This document shows positions 1 through 8,355 of a DNA stretch of 64,000 bases, piece by piece. The notes under the pieces are model-generated. The model had not been told where the DNA came from, did no database searches, and saw only the letters and a list, made by a program, of their open reading frames with translations. Each line of letters begins with the position of its first letter. Positions within the stretch are counted from its first letter, which is position 1. The position numbers were made by a program, and so were the translations under genes. This stretch comes from an uncultured Piscinibacter sp. (GTDB lineage Bacteria > Pseudomonadota > Gammaproteobacteria > Burkholderiales > Burkholderiaceae_C): contig NZ_CALFYO010000025.1 of assembly GCF_937952055.1 (NCBI RefSeq), forward strand, positions 62,001-126,000, written 5' to 3'.

Positions 1-798
1 TATGACCTGGGCAACGAGTTCTATCGCCTCTGGCTCGACCCGACGATGAACTACAGCAGCGCGTGGTTCGAGGGCGACCGGAGCAAGCCCATGCCCGGCG
101 CCCAGCACGCCAAGGTGCGTCGCGCGTTGCGCGAGGCCGGCGTCAAACCGGGCGACCGTGTGCTGGAGATCGGCTGCGGCTGGGGCGCGTTGGCCGAATG
201 CGCGGCGCGCGAATTCGGGGCGAACGTGACCGGCGTGACCCTGTCCAGCGAGCAGCTCGACTGGGCCAGGAAGCGCATCGCCGAAGTCGGCGTCTCGGCC
301 GACCTGCGCCTGCAGGACTACCGCGACATCGACGACGGGCCCTTCGACGCCGTCGCCTCGATCGAGATGTTCGAGGCCGTCGGCCGCGAGTACTGGCCCA
401 GCTTCTTCGCCACGGTGCGGGGCCAGCTGAAGGCCGGCGGCCGGGCCTGCATCCAGAGCATCACGATCAACGACAAGTACTTCGAGCGCTACGTGCGGTC
501 GACCGACTTCATCCAGCAGTACATCTTCCCCGGCGGCCTGCTGCCCAGCCCGACGGCGTTCCGCGAGGCGGCGGCCGGCGCCGGCCTGCGCGTGGTCAAC
601 GAGCTCGACTTCGGCCTCGACTATGCGGAGACGTTGCGCCGCTGGCGCGACAGCTTCCTCGCGGAGGAGACGCGCATACGCCGCCTCGGTTTCGACACCC
701 GCTTCATGCGCACCTGGGAGTTCTATCTCGCCTACTGCGAGGCGGCGTTCGCCACCGGCAGCACCAGCGTCATGCAGTTCACGCTGCAGCGTGACTGA
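1..798 (+). CDS. cfa: Cyclopropane-fatty-acyl-phospholipid synthase-type methyltransferase (5' end missing)
   Basis: SAM-dependent methyltransferase acting on unsaturated acyl chains of membrane phospholipids. The reading frame is open from base 1 and begins inside the family motif YDLGNEFYRLWLD, followed by TMNYSSAWF, so the N-terminal part lies outside the window; the first in-frame ATG at 46 is not the start. The SAM-binding glycine motif VLEIGCGWG is at fragment residues 54-62. The stop is 5 bp before a chalcone-isomerase-like gene, and the following genes overlap by 4 bp, so this is an operon. Homologous clusters in other proteobacteria sit under sigma-E/ChrR control and modify unsaturated fatty acids after singlet-oxygen stress. 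Whether this enzyme makes cyclopropane, methyl-branched or furan precursors cannot be decided from sequence alone. Confidence 0.9.
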   Translation, partial: YDLGNEFYRLWLDPTMNYSSAWFEGDRSKPMPGAQHAKVRRALREAGVKPGDRVLEIGCGWGALAECAAREFGANVTGVTLSSEQLDWARKRIAEVGVSADLRLQDYRDIDDGPFDAVASIEMFEAVGREYWPSFFATVRGQLKAGGRACIQSITINDKYFERYVRSTDFIQQYIFPGGLLPSPTAFREAAAGAGLRVVNELDFGLDYAETLRRWRDSFLAEETRIRRLGFDTRFMRTWEFYLAYCEAAFATGSTSVMQFTLQRD

Positions 799-803
799 CC
801 GCC

Positions 804-1355
804 ATGGCCGCCACGCGCCGCAGCCTGCTGCTCGGATTCGCGCTCGCGCCGCTGGCCGCGGAGGCCGCGACCGCGCCGCCGCCCGAAGTGGCGGCCGAGC
901 TGCCCGGCGCGCGCCTGCAGGGCAGCGGACGGCTGACCTTCCTCGGTCTGCACATCTACGACGCGCGGCTGTGGATCGCCGACGGCTTCGCGGCCGAACA
1001 CTTCGAGCGCCACGCGCTGGCGCTGGAGCTGCAGTACGCCCGCACACTCTATGGCCGCCTGATCGCCGAACGCAGCCTCGAGGAGATGCGGCGCGTCGGC
1101 GGCTTCAGCGACGCGCAGGCACAGCGCTGGCTCGGCGCCCTGACGCAGACCTTCCCCGACGTCAGCAAGGGTGACCGCATCACCGGCGTGCAACAGCCCC
1201 AGGTGGCGGCACGCTTCTTTCACAACGCCATGCTGCGCGGCGAGCTGCGCGACGCCGACTTCGCGCGCCGCTTCTTCGGCATCTGGCTGGCCCCGCAGAC
1301 CTCGGAGCCGAAGCTGCGCCAGTCGCTGCTTGGAGCGGCGCTGCCCAGGTCATGA
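804..1355 (+). CDS. Chalcone isomerase-like exported protein
   Basis: 183 residues. The N-terminus (RRSLLLGFALAPLAAEA) looks like a signal peptide with an Arg pair, so the protein is probably periplasmic. The body carries the bacterial chalcone-isomerase-like pattern (GLHIYDARLWI near residue 50, then FFHNAML and a C-terminal FFGIWLAPQTSEPKLRQSLLG). In this family the fold is thought to bind fatty acids rather than to isomerise flavonoids. It starts 5 bp after the Cfa-type gene and its stop overlaps the MFS gene (ATGA), which points to a shared lipid-modification role. Exact activity unknown. Confidence 0.8.
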   Translation: MAATRRSLLLGFALAPLAAEAATAPPPEVAAELPGARLQGSGRLTFLGLHIYDARLWIADGFAAEHFERHALALELQYARTLYGRLIAERSLEEMRRVGGFSDAQAQRWLGALTQTFPDVSKGDRITGVQQPQVAARFFHNAMLRGELRDADFARRFFGIWLAPQTSEPKLRQSLLGAALPRS

Positions 1356-2653
1356 GCGACACGGTGCTGACCATGGCGCGCGGCTCCCGTCGGGCGGCTG
1401 CGGCGAGCGGCGGCCCGATCGCCGGCGCCTCGTACGGCGCGCTGGGCCTGCCGCTGGCCTTCGTGGCGCTGCCGCTGTACGTGGTCCTGCCCAACCACTA
1501 CGCCAGCGAGTTCGGCGTGCCGCTGGCCTGGCTGGGCGCGGTGCTGCTCGGCGCCCGCCTCTTCGACGCGCTGGCCGACCCGCTGATCGGCCGCTGGGCC
1601 GACCGCCTGTTCGCGCGCTCGTCGGTGAGCGCCTGGCTGGCGGCGGCCGCCGCTGCGGTGGTGCTCGCCATCGGCTTTCGCGCCCTGTTCTTCCCCATGG
1701 TGCAGGGCTCGGCCGCGCTGCTCGCCTGGTGCGCCGCCCTGCTGGCCGTCACCTACATCGGCTACAGCGTGGTCAGCGTCATCCACCAGGCCTGGGGTGC
1801 TCGCCTCGGTGGCGACGAGACGCAGCGTGCGCGCGTCGTCGCCTGGCGCGAAGGCCTGGCGCTGGTCGGCGTGCTGCTGGCCAGCGTGCTGCCCTCGGTG
1901 GCGGGGCTGGGCGCGAGCACACTCGCCTTCGCCATGCTGTTGCTGCTCGGCGTAGCTTGGTTGTGGCGTGCGCCACGTCCCGACGCGGACCGCACGGCCA
2001 TGGCCGCGCTGCCGATGACGCTGCCGCTGGCCACCCCGGCGTTCCGCCGGCTGCTGGCAATCTATCTCGTCAACGGCATTGCCAGCGCCATTCCCGCGAC
2101 GCTGGTGCTGTTCTTCATCCGCGACCGATTGCAGGCGCCCGCCTGGGAGCCGCTCTTCCTGGCCAGCTACTTCGCCGCCGGTGCCTTGTCGATCCCGCTG
2201 TGGGTGCGCGCGGTGCGGCGCTTCGGCCTGGCGCGCTGCTGGTCCGCCGGCATGGTGCTGGCCATCGCCGTGTTCGCTTGGGCTGCGCTGCTCGGCCGCG
2301 GCGACATCGCCGCCTACACCGCGGTGTGCATCGCCAGCGGCTTCGCGCTCGGCGCCGACCTCACGCTGCCCGGCGCCCTGCTGGCCGGCGTGATCCAGCG
2401 CGCCGGACATGCGGGGCGCAGCGAAGGCACCTACTTCGGCTGGTGGAACTTCGCCACCAAGCTGAACCTAGCGCTGGCCGCGGGGCTCGCCCTGCCTGCG
2501 CTGCAATGGTTCGGCTACGCGCCGGGGGGCCGCGGCGAAGAGGCGCTTTCGGCGCTGACCTTCGCCTACTGCGTGCTGCCCTGCATGCTCAAGCTCGGCG
2601 CGGTAGCGCTGCTGTACTTCACCTGGATCCGGCCCGCCGGAAGACTCTCATGA
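1352..2653 (+). CDS. MFS carrier, MFS_2 / GPH-like, of the lipid-modification cluster
   Basis: 433 residues with about 12 hydrophobic segments. The N-terminal part has the MFS_2 pattern: LPLAFVALPLYVVLPNHY in the first membrane segment and a D-x2-x-D-P-L-I-G-R-W-A-D-R loop (DALADPLIGRWADR) after the second. That subfamily includes glycoside:cation symporters and lysophospholipid transporters such as MFSD2A and LplT-like proteins. Because the neighbours are all lipid-related, a lipid or fatty-acid cargo is more likely than a sugar; this is inference. Start and stop overlap both neighbouring genes by ATGA, so translation is coupled. Confidence 0.8.
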   Translation: MSDTVLTMARGSRRAAAASGGPIAGASYGALGLPLAFVALPLYVVLPNHYASEFGVPLAWLGAVLLGARLFDALADPLIGRWADRLFARSSVSAWLAAAAAAVVLAIGFRALFFPMVQGSAALLAWCAALLAVTYIGYSVVSVIHQAWGARLGGDETQRARVVAWREGLALVGVLLASVLPSVAGLGASTLAFAMLLLLGVAWLWRAPRPDADRTAMAALPMTLPLATPAFRRLLAIYLVNGIASAIPATLVLFFIRDRLQAPAWEPLFLASYFAAGALSIPLWVRAVRRFGLARCWSAGMVLAIAVFAWAALLGRGDIAAYTAVCIASGFALGADLTLPGALLAGVIQRAGHAGRSEGTYFGWWNFATKLNLALAAGLALPALQWFGYAPGGRGEEALSALTFAYCVLPCMLKLGAVALLYFTWIRPAGRLS

Positions 2654-3186
2654 TCAGACGCTCCCTCCTTGCCGCCCTGGCCGCCGGAGCCCTCGCGGCG
2701 GGCTGCGCCTCGGCACCCACGCCGGACGACTATGCCGGTGAGCAGCCGACGCTGGCGCTCGAACAGTACTTCAACGGCGAACTCGTCGCGCACGGCCTCT
2801 TCACCGACCGCTCGGGCAAGGTGGTGCGCCGCTTCACCGTGCTGATGAAGTGCACGTGGAACGGCGACGACGGCGTGCTCGACGAGGCGTTCACCTACAG
2901 CGACGGCAAGAAGGAACGCCGCGTGTGGCGGCTGAAGAGGCATGGCGGCGGCCGCTACACCGGGACCGCGGACGACGTGGTCGGCACCGCACACGGCCAG
3001 GCGGCTGGCAACGCGTTCCAGTGGGCCTACACGCTGCGCCTGCCGGTGGACGGCAAGGTCTACGAGGTGCAGTTCGACGACTGGATGTACCTGGTCGACG
3101 AGCGCGTGATGCTGAACAAGGCGGTGATGAGCAAGCTCGGCTTCCGGCTCGGCGAAGTGACACTCGCCTTCGCCAAGCAGCCGTGA
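2650..3186 (+). CDS. DUF3833 family lipoprotein
   Basis: 178 residues. The N-terminus MIRRSLLAALAAGALAAGC ends in a lipobox (LAAGC, Cys19), so this is a predicted lipoprotein. The rest matches DUF3833: a beta-rich domain with paired Trp/Tyr positions (ALEQYFNG, VRRFTV, VYEVQFDDWMYL). The family has no biochemical function known to me but repeatedly accompanies Cfa-like methyltransferase, MFS and chalcone-isomerase-like genes. It overlaps the MFS stop by ATGA and is followed at once by the SDR gene. Confidence 0.85.
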   Translation: MIRRSLLAALAAGALAAGCASAPTPDDYAGEQPTLALEQYFNGELVAHGLFTDRSGKVVRRFTVLMKCTWNGDDGVLDEAFTYSDGKKERRVWRLKRHGGGRYTGTADDVVGTAHGQAAGNAFQWAYTLRLPVDGKVYEVQFDDWMYLVDERVMLNKAVMSKLGFRLGEVTLAFAKQP

Positions 3187-3197
3187 GCGGGCGCTTC

Positions 3198-3971
3198 ATG
3201 CCACTCAATCCCCGCATCCGTCAATGGCAGGGCCAGGTGGTCTGGCTCGTCGGCGCCTCCTCCGGCATCGGCCGCGCGACGGCCGAACTGCTTCACGCGC
3301 GTGGCGCCACGGTGGTGGTCTCGGCCCGCAGCGCGCCCCCCCTCACGGCCTTTGCGCAGCAGCACCCGGGCAGCCACGCGGTGCCGCTGGACGTCACCGA
3401 CCGCGATGCGCTGCGCGCCGCCGCGGCTCGAATCGTCGAGCGCTGCGGCCGCATCGACATGGCGGTCTACTTCGCCGGCCACTACAAGGCGATGCGCGCC
3501 ACGCGCATCGATCTGGAGGAGATGCTGCGCCACCAGCAGGTCAACTACGTCGGCGCGCTGCACATGCTCGACGCGGTGCTCCCGGTGCTGCTCGAACAGA
3601 GGTCGGGGCACGTCGGCCTGGTGGCCAGCGTGGCGGGCTATCGCGGGCTGCCGAACTCGCTGGCCTACGGGCCGACCAAGGCGGCGCTGATCAATCTCGC
3701 GCAGACGCTCTACCTCGACCTGCAGCCGCAGGGCCTGGGCGTCTCGGTGATCAATCCGGGCTTCGTCGAGACACCGCTGACCTCGCGCAACGAATTCACC
3801 ATGCCTGCGCTGATCTCGCCGGCGCAGGCCGCCGAAGAGATCGTCGCGGGCTGGCAGGCCGGCCGCTTCGAGATCCACTTCCCCAGGCGTTTCACGTTAT
3901 GGCTGAAGATCCTCAGCCACCTCGGCGATGCCCTGTACTTCAAGACGATCCGCCGCGCCACAGGCCTATGA
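3198..3971 (+). CDS. Short-chain dehydrogenase/reductase (SDR)
   Basis: Classical SDR of about 257 residues. It has the NAD(P) motif GASSGIG near residue 20, the D-V-T adenine-ring position, and the catalytic Ser plus Tyr-x3-Lys (S...LAYGPTK). The proline-glycine loop INPGFVETPLT follows. The C-terminus is extended and hydrophobic (FTLWLKILSHLGDALYFKTI), as in membrane-associated SDRs of this lipid cluster. A GTG at 3183 would overlap the preceding stop (GTGA) and add five residues; I chose the ATG at 3198, but the GTG is equally plausible. The stop overlaps the next gene by ATGA. Confidence 0.88.
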   Translation: MPLNPRIRQWQGQVVWLVGASSGIGRATAELLHARGATVVVSARSAPPLTAFAQQHPGSHAVPLDVTDRDALRAAAARIVERCGRIDMAVYFAGHYKAMRATRIDLEEMLRHQQVNYVGALHMLDAVLPVLLEQRSGHVGLVASVAGYRGLPNSLAYGPTKAALINLAQTLYLDLQPQGLGVSVINPGFVETPLTSRNEFTMPALISPAQAAEEIVAGWQAGRFEIHFPRRFTLWLKILSHLGDALYFKTIRRATGL

Positions 3972-4408
3972 AACCCGAGCATGAAGATGCGCGCGTGGCG
4001 CGGGTGGTGGCGATGTTCGAGTCGATCTCGGCGGCCGACGTGGCACGGCTCGGCGACTTCTACGCCGGCGATGCACGCTTCAAGGATCCGTTCAACGACG
4101 TGCAGGGGGTGCCGGCGATCCAGCGGGTCTTCGCCCACATGTTCGCCGCGCTCGACGAGCCGCGCTTCGTGGTGAGCGACATCGTCGTCGACGGCGACCA
4201 ATGTTTCCTGACTTGGGACTTCCTGTTCCGTTTCAAGCGCTTCTCGCGCGTGCCCCGGGCGGTGCACGGCAGCTCGCATCTGCGCTTCGACGCGCAGGGC
4301 CGCATCGCGCTGCACCGCGACTACTGGGACGCCGCGGAAGAACTGTACGAGAAGCTGCCGCTGGTCGGCGGCCTGATGCGCTGGCTGAAGCGTCGCGCCA
4401 ACAGCTGA
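3968..4408 (+). CDS. NTF2-like / SnoaL-fold protein, last gene of the lipid cluster
   Basis: 146 residues with the nuclear-transport-factor-2-like pattern: an N-terminal helix, LGDFYAGDARFKDPFNDVQG, IQRVFAHMF, and the late strand HLRFDAQGRIALHRDYWDAAEELYEKLP. Such folds serve as small ligand-binding or cyclase/isomerase scaffolds. It is translationally coupled to the SDR (ATGA) and ends the operon, with corA convergent directly after it. Its constant presence in this type of cluster suggests that it acts on or carries an intermediate of fatty-acid modification; no catalytic residue can be assigned with confidence. Confidence 0.8.
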   Translation: MKPEHEDARVARVVAMFESISAADVARLGDFYAGDARFKDPFNDVQGVPAIQRVFAHMFAALDEPRFVVSDIVVDGDQCFLTWDFLFRFKRFSRVPRAVHGSSHLRFDAQGRIALHRDYWDAAEELYEKLPLVGGLMRWLKRRANS

Positions 4409-5371
4409 TCAGCGCAGCCAGCCCTTGCGCCGGAAGTAGATGAACGGCGCCGCCACAGAGGCCACCATCAAGCCCAGCGCGAACGGGTAGCCATAGCTCC
4501 AGTCGATCTCCGGCATGGCCCTGAAGTTCATGCCGTAGATGCTGGCAATCAGCGTCGGCGGCAGCAACGCCACGCTGGCCACCGAGAAGATCTTGATGAT
4601 CTTGTTCTGGTTGATGTTGATGAAGCCGACGATGGCATTCATCAGGAAGTTGATCTTGTCGAACAGGAACGTGGTGTGCGAGTCGAGCGAGTCGATGTCG
4701 CGCAGGATCTGCCTCGCCTCCTCGAACTGCTCGGCATTGAGCAAGCGGCTGCGCATCATGAAGCTGACCGCGCGGCGCGTGTCCATCACGTTGCGGCGGA
4801 TGCGACCGTTGAGGTCCTCCTCCTTGGCGATGGCCGACAGCGCTTCGGCGGCGATCTGGTCGTTGACGTCCTGCTTGAGCACGCGCGCGCTCACCGCCTC
4901 CAAGGCGTCGTAGATGCCCTCGAGCGCGTCGGCGCTGTACTCGGCGTCGGCGTCGTAGAGCTTGAGCAGCACGTCCTTGGCGTCCTCGATCAGCGCGGGA
5001 ATGCGCCGCGCACGCAGTCGCAGCAGCCGGAACACCGGCAGATCCTCGGCATGCACCGAGAACAGCACGTTGCGGTAGAGGATGAAGGCGACGCGCACGT
5101 TGCGTGATCGCTCGTCGTCATCGATCAGGAAATCGGAGCGGATGTGCAGTTCGCCGTTGTCTTCTTCGTAGAAGCGTGCGGACTCCTCCAGGTCTTCATC
5201 GACCACGTCCTGCGGAATGGTCAGGCCGTAGTGCTGCGCGATCCACCCCTTCTCTTCGGGCGTCGGCGCATCGAGGTCGACCCAGATCGGCGTGACGCGC
5301 GCCAGCGCGTCGAGGCTCTCGATCTCTTCCTGGAACAGCCGGCCGTTGGCCAGCGTGAAGACATTCAGCAT
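4409..5371 (-). CDS. corA: Magnesium/cobalt transport protein CorA
   Basis: 320 residues. A soluble N-terminal domain and long helices are followed by two C-terminal membrane segments. The selectivity signature YGMNF lies between them, and the family's positively charged tail (RRKGWLR) closes the protein. CorA forms a pentameric inner-membrane channel importing Mg2+ and, less well, Co2+/Ni2+. The gene is convergent with the lipid operon, sharing the intergenic boundary with no gap, and is divergent from hpf. Confidence 0.95.
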   Translation of the reverse strand: MLNVFTLANGRLFQEEIESLDALARVTPIWVDLDAPTPEEKGWIAQHYGLTIPQDVVDEDLEESARFYEEDNGELHIRSDFLIDDDERSRNVRVAFILYRNVLFSVHAEDLPVFRLLRLRARRIPALIEDAKDVLLKLYDADAEYSADALEGIYDALEAVSARVLKQDVNDQIAAEALSAIAKEEDLNGRIRRNVMDTRRAVSFMMRSRLLNAEQFEEARQILRDIDSLDSHTTFLFDKINFLMNAIVGFININQNKIIKIFSVASVALLPPTLIASIYGMNFRAMPEIDWSYGYPFALGLMVASVAAPFIYFRRKGWLR

Positions 5372-5779
5372 GGGGGCTCCAGCATGGCCCGGATGGAAGC
5401 GTCAGGGATGGAACTCACGACCGCCTCGCTCCGGTGGCCGGCCATGGTGTGTGGCGGCCGGCCTGGTGGAGCGGACGGTCACGGAGACGGGGGGGCGTCC
5501 AAGTCGAACTCCGCGATGACTCGATGAGAAATTATCGCATCGGGCCGCCCCGCTGCTGCTCGGCAGGGGCGGCCGCGGCAACAGGACGATGCCCTGTGAC
5601 CGCGGTCAACCTGCCCCTGTGAGCGTTGGTGTCGCCGGCTTGTCAGGGGCGGCGAACGGGGGCACACTGAATTTGGCGAGTTGGGCTCGGCCCGTCGCCG
5701 CTCCACTTCCCCTGCCCCAATTCCCCCGCTTCCCCGCCCTGCTTCTCCCGCCTCCCCCACCCGTGTGAAAGGAGTACCC
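5372..5779. other. Intergenic region between divergent corA and hpf
   Basis: 408 bp without a convincing gene. It holds the upstream regions of both corA (minus) and hpf (plus), a GC-rich inverted repeat at 5543-5574, and a short AT-rich patch around 5527-5537 that could carry a -10 element for corA. The last 80 bp before hpf are very C-rich on the plus strand. I see no sigma-54 promoter with correct GG-N10-GC spacing. Confidence 0.6.
5543..5574. repeat. 9-bp inverted repeat in corA-hpf intergenic region
   Basis: Perfect arms GGCCGCCCC (5543-5551) and GGGGCGGCC (5566-5574) with a 14-nt loop. It would form a stable hairpin in RNA from either strand. No U-tract follows on either side, so a leader structure or protein site is as likely as a terminator. 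Confidence 0.4.
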
Positions 5780-6121
5780 ATGAATCTGACGATCAGCGGC
5801 CATCATCTTGAGGTGACGCCCGCTCTGCGAGAGTATGTGCTCACAAAGCTGGATCGCGTCACCCGCCATTTCGACCAGGTGGTGGACATCAACGTGCTGC
5901 TGTCAGTGGAGAAGCTGAAGGAGAAGGAGCGAAGGCAGAAGGCCGAGGTGACCGTGCACGTGAAGGGCAAGGACATCTTCGTCGAGCAATCGCACGAGGA
6001 TCTGTACGCGGCGATCGACATGCTGATGGACAAGCTCGACCGCCAGGTCTGCCGGCACAAGGACAAGGTGCAGGACCACCACCATGTGTCGGCCAAGCGC
6101 ATCGAGTCGTCGGCCTCCTGA
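5780..6121 (+). CDS. hpf: Ribosome hibernation-promoting factor HPF/YfiA family
   Basis: 113 residues: the short (proteobacterial) HPF form with no C-terminal dimerisation domain. It begins MNLTISGHHLEVTPALREYV and contains the basic, RNA-contacting stretch near VEKLKEKERRQKAEV and the EDLYAAIDMLMDKLDRQ helix. It binds the ribosome in stationary phase. A good Shine-Dalgarno (AAAGGAG) lies 5 nt before the ATG. It is followed by a strong terminator and then ptsN-hprK, the conserved neighbourhood usually found downstream of rpoN; rpoN itself is not here, corA being upstream instead. Confidence 0.93.
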   Translation: MNLTISGHHLEVTPALREYVLTKLDRVTRHFDQVVDINVLLSVEKLKEKERRQKAEVTVHVKGKDIFVEQSHEDLYAAIDMLMDKLDRQVCRHKDKVQDHHHVSAKRIESSAS

Positions 6122-6142
6122 GCGGCCGGCGACGCTGCTCGA

Positions 6143-6165
6143 GCGGCCCTGCGGGGCCGCTTTTT
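6143..6165 (+). terminator. Rho-independent terminator of hpf
   Basis: Perfect 7-bp stem GCGGCCC (6143-6149) / GGGCCGC (6154-6160), loop TGCG, followed by TTTTT (6161-6165), 21 bp after the hpf stop. It separates hpf from ptsN. Confidence 0.9.
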
Positions 6166-6358
6166 CATGTCGCGCGACAAGGCATCGCCCGTGAACCGGG
6201 GGGCCTACGCGTTGCTGCGACGCAGCAGCGGGCGCACAATGTGCCCATCCGCACATCGTGGTCGATACCCACCCGAGGATGCGACTTCATAATTCCGTCA
6301 CCTGTCACTTGCCATGCGGCTGCCGCGGCCACGAGCCCGGCTGTCACACGAATCACCG

Positions 6359-6829
6359 ATGAACCGCCTCGCCGCCATCCTGCCCGCCAGCAATGTGCTC
6401 GTCGACGTGGATGCCACCAGTAAGAAGCGTGTCTTCGAGCAGGCCGGGCTGCTGTTCGAAAACCAGCACGCCATCGCCCGCGCCATCGTGGCCGACAACC
6501 TGTTCGCCCGCGAGCGCCTCGGATCCACCGGCCTGGGTCACGCCGTAGCCATCCCACATGGCCGCATCAAGGGCCTGAAGAATCCACTCGCCGCGGTAAT
6601 CCGCGTGCAACAGCCCATCCCCTTCGACGCACCCGATGACGAACCGGTGCTGCTGCTGATCTTCCTGCTCGTACCCGAGGCGGCGACACAGCGACACCTG
6701 GAGATCCTCTCCGAGATCGCGGAGATGCTCTCCGACCGCGAACTGCGCGAGCGCCTGAAGACCGAGCCCGAGGCCGCCAAGGTGCATGAACTGATCGCCA
6801 ACTGGGAGCCGCTGAAGTCGGTGGCTTGA
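6359..6829 (+). CDS. ptsN: Nitrogen-PTS EIIA protein PtsN
   Basis: 156 residues of the EIIA-Ntr family. The active-site histidine lies in the conserved AVAIPHGRI stretch near residue 68. The N-terminal helix SKKRVFEQAG and C-terminal SDRELRERLK are typical. PtsN is the terminal phosphoryl acceptor of the nitrogen PTS and regulates potassium transport and nitrogen/carbon balance. hprK follows 25 bp downstream, so the two are probably co-transcribed. No EI or HPr gene lies in the window. Confidence 0.93.
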   Translation: MNRLAAILPASNVLVDVDATSKKRVFEQAGLLFENQHAIARAIVADNLFARERLGSTGLGHAVAIPHGRIKGLKNPLAAVIRVQQPIPFDAPDDEPVLLLIFLLVPEAATQRHLEILSEIAEMLSDRELRERLKTEPEAAKVHELIANWEPLKSVA

Positions 6830-6854
6830 TGGCTGCCCAGCGCGACGGCCCGCA

Positions 6855-7805
6855 GTGAAACCCAGCGTCATCAGCGCGGAAGCGCTGTTCGAGGAGCATC
6901 GGCAGTCGCTGCAATGGGAGTGGATCGCCGGACACGCCCATCCCGAGCGCCGCTTCGACGAAGCCGCGGTGCGCAACGCGCAGTCCGCCGCGGACCTGGT
7001 GGGCTACCTCAACTACATCCACCCCTACCGGGTGCAGATCGTCGGGCGCCGCGAGGTGGCCTACCTCAACGACGCCACGCCAGAGGTGGTCGAGCGACGC
7101 ATCTCGCGCATCGTCACGCTGGAGCCGCCGGTACTGATCGTCGCCGACGCGCAGGTGCCGCCAGACAAGCTGGTGGCGATGTGCGATCGCGCCGAGATCC
7201 CGCTGTTCGCCACCGCCGAGTCGGCCGGCCACGTGATCGACGTGGTGCGCGGCTACCTCGGCCAGCACTTCGCCGAGCGCACCACGCGCCACGGCGTGTT
7301 CATGGACATCCTCGGACTGGGCGTGCTGCTCACCGGCGAATCGGGCCTGGGCAAGAGCGAACTCGGCCTGGAGCTGATCTCGCGCGGCCACGGCCTGGTG
7401 GCCGACGACGCAGTGGACCTGTTCCGCGTCTCGCAGACCTCGCTGGAGGGTCGCTGCCCCGAGTTGCTGCTGAACCTGCTCGAGGTGCGCGGCATCGGTC
7501 TGCTGGACATCAAGGCCATCTTCGGCGAGACCGCGGTGAGGCGGAAGATGCGCCTCAAGCTCATCGTCCACCTGGTGCGCAAGGAGACCATGGACCGCGA
7601 GTTCGAGCGCCTGCCCTACGAACCGTTGTACGAGGAAATCCTCGGCGTGCCGGTGCGCAAGGCGGTGATCGCGGTGGACGCCGGACGCAACCTGGCGGTG
7701 CTGGTGGAGGCGGCGGTGCGCAACACCATCCTGCAGCTGCGTGGCATCGACACCTACCAGGAATTCATCGAACGTCACCAGAAGGCCATGCAGAAGGCCG
7801 AGTGA
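6855..7805 (+). CDS. hprK: HPr kinase/phosphorylase
   Basis: 316 residues starting with GTG. The Walker A motif GESGLGKS is near residues 161-168, preceded by the conserved HGVFMDILGLGVLLTG and followed by the family signature LEVRGIGLLDI. HprK phosphorylates and dephosphorylates HPr or Npr on serine. In proteobacteria it is linked to ptsN, as here, and works within the regulatory PTS rather than sugar uptake. It is convergent with fur. Confidence 0.95.
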   Translation: MKPSVISAEALFEEHRQSLQWEWIAGHAHPERRFDEAAVRNAQSAADLVGYLNYIHPYRVQIVGRREVAYLNDATPEVVERRISRIVTLEPPVLIVADAQVPPDKLVAMCDRAEIPLFATAESAGHVIDVVRGYLGQHFAERTTRHGVFMDILGLGVLLTGESGLGKSELGLELISRGHGLVADDAVDLFRVSQTSLEGRCPELLLNLLEVRGIGLLDIKAIFGETAVRRKMRLKLIVHLVRKETMDREFERLPYEPLYEEILGVPVRKAVIAVDAGRNLAVLVEAAVRNTILQLRGIDTYQEFIERHQKAMQKAE

Positions 7806-7826
7806 CGGGCGCGCCTCGCGACGGGC

Positions 7827-8255
7827 TCACCTGCCCCGGTGCGGGCAGTTCTTCTTGGTGCAGACGGCGTACAGCGCCAGCGAGTGGTCCTGCAGTTCGA
7901 AGCCACGCGACGCCGCCACCGCCTTCTGGCGCTTCTCGATCTCGGCGTCGAAGAACTCCTCGACGCGGCCGCAGTCCATGCAGACCAGGTGGTCGTGGTG
8001 CTTGCCCTCGTTCAGCTCGAACACGGCCTTGCCGGCCTCGAAGTGGTTGCGCGACAGGATGCCGGCCTGCTCGAACTGCATCAATACGCGGTAGACGGTG
8101 GCCAGACCGACGTCGGAGCCCTCGGCCAGCAGGTGCTTGTAGACGTCCTCCGCGCTCATGTGCCGCTGGGCGCTCTTCTGGAACACCTCCAGCACCTTGA
8201 TGCGCGGCAGGGTGGCCTTCAGGCCGCTGTTCTTCAGCTCGTCGGCGTGGGTCAT
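7827..8255 (-). CDS. fur: Ferric uptake regulator Fur
   Basis: 142 residues. It has an N-terminal winged helix (ELKNSGLKATLPRIKVLEVF) and the regulatory metal-site motifs HHDHLVCMDCGRVEEF, with a C-terminal Cys pair replaced by a single CTKKNC pattern. Fur is a dimeric Fe2+-dependent repressor of iron-uptake genes. The gene is divergent from bamE over a 100-bp region, a conserved arrangement in betaproteobacteria. Confidence 0.96.
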   Translation of the reverse strand: MTHADELKNSGLKATLPRIKVLEVFQKSAQRHMSAEDVYKHLLAEGSDVGLATVYRVLMQFEQAGILSRNHFEAGKAVFELNEGKHHDHLVCMDCGRVEEFFDAEIEKRQKAVAASRGFELQDHSLALYAVCTKKNCPHRGR

Positions 8256-8295
8256 GGCAGCTCGCGGAGGGGTCGGCCCGGACGATGCCGAACGC

Positions 8296-8301
8296 TAGAA
8301 T
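8296..8301 (+). promoter_or_regulatory. -10 element of the bamE-dapB promoter
   Basis: TAGAAT, 55 bp upstream of the bamE ATG in the fur-bamE divergent region. No recognisable -35 hexamer accompanies it, so this is a moderate call. Confidence 0.45.
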
Positions 8302-8355
8302 CCGGCGATCATATCGAGGTTGCCCCGTCGCCGGAGCGCGCCCCCTAAAGCCACC

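Noticed and set aside
5629..5690. Possible sigma-54 promoter before hpf (GGCAC...TTTGGC)
   Set aside because: The spacing between GG and GC is 13 bp, not the required 10.
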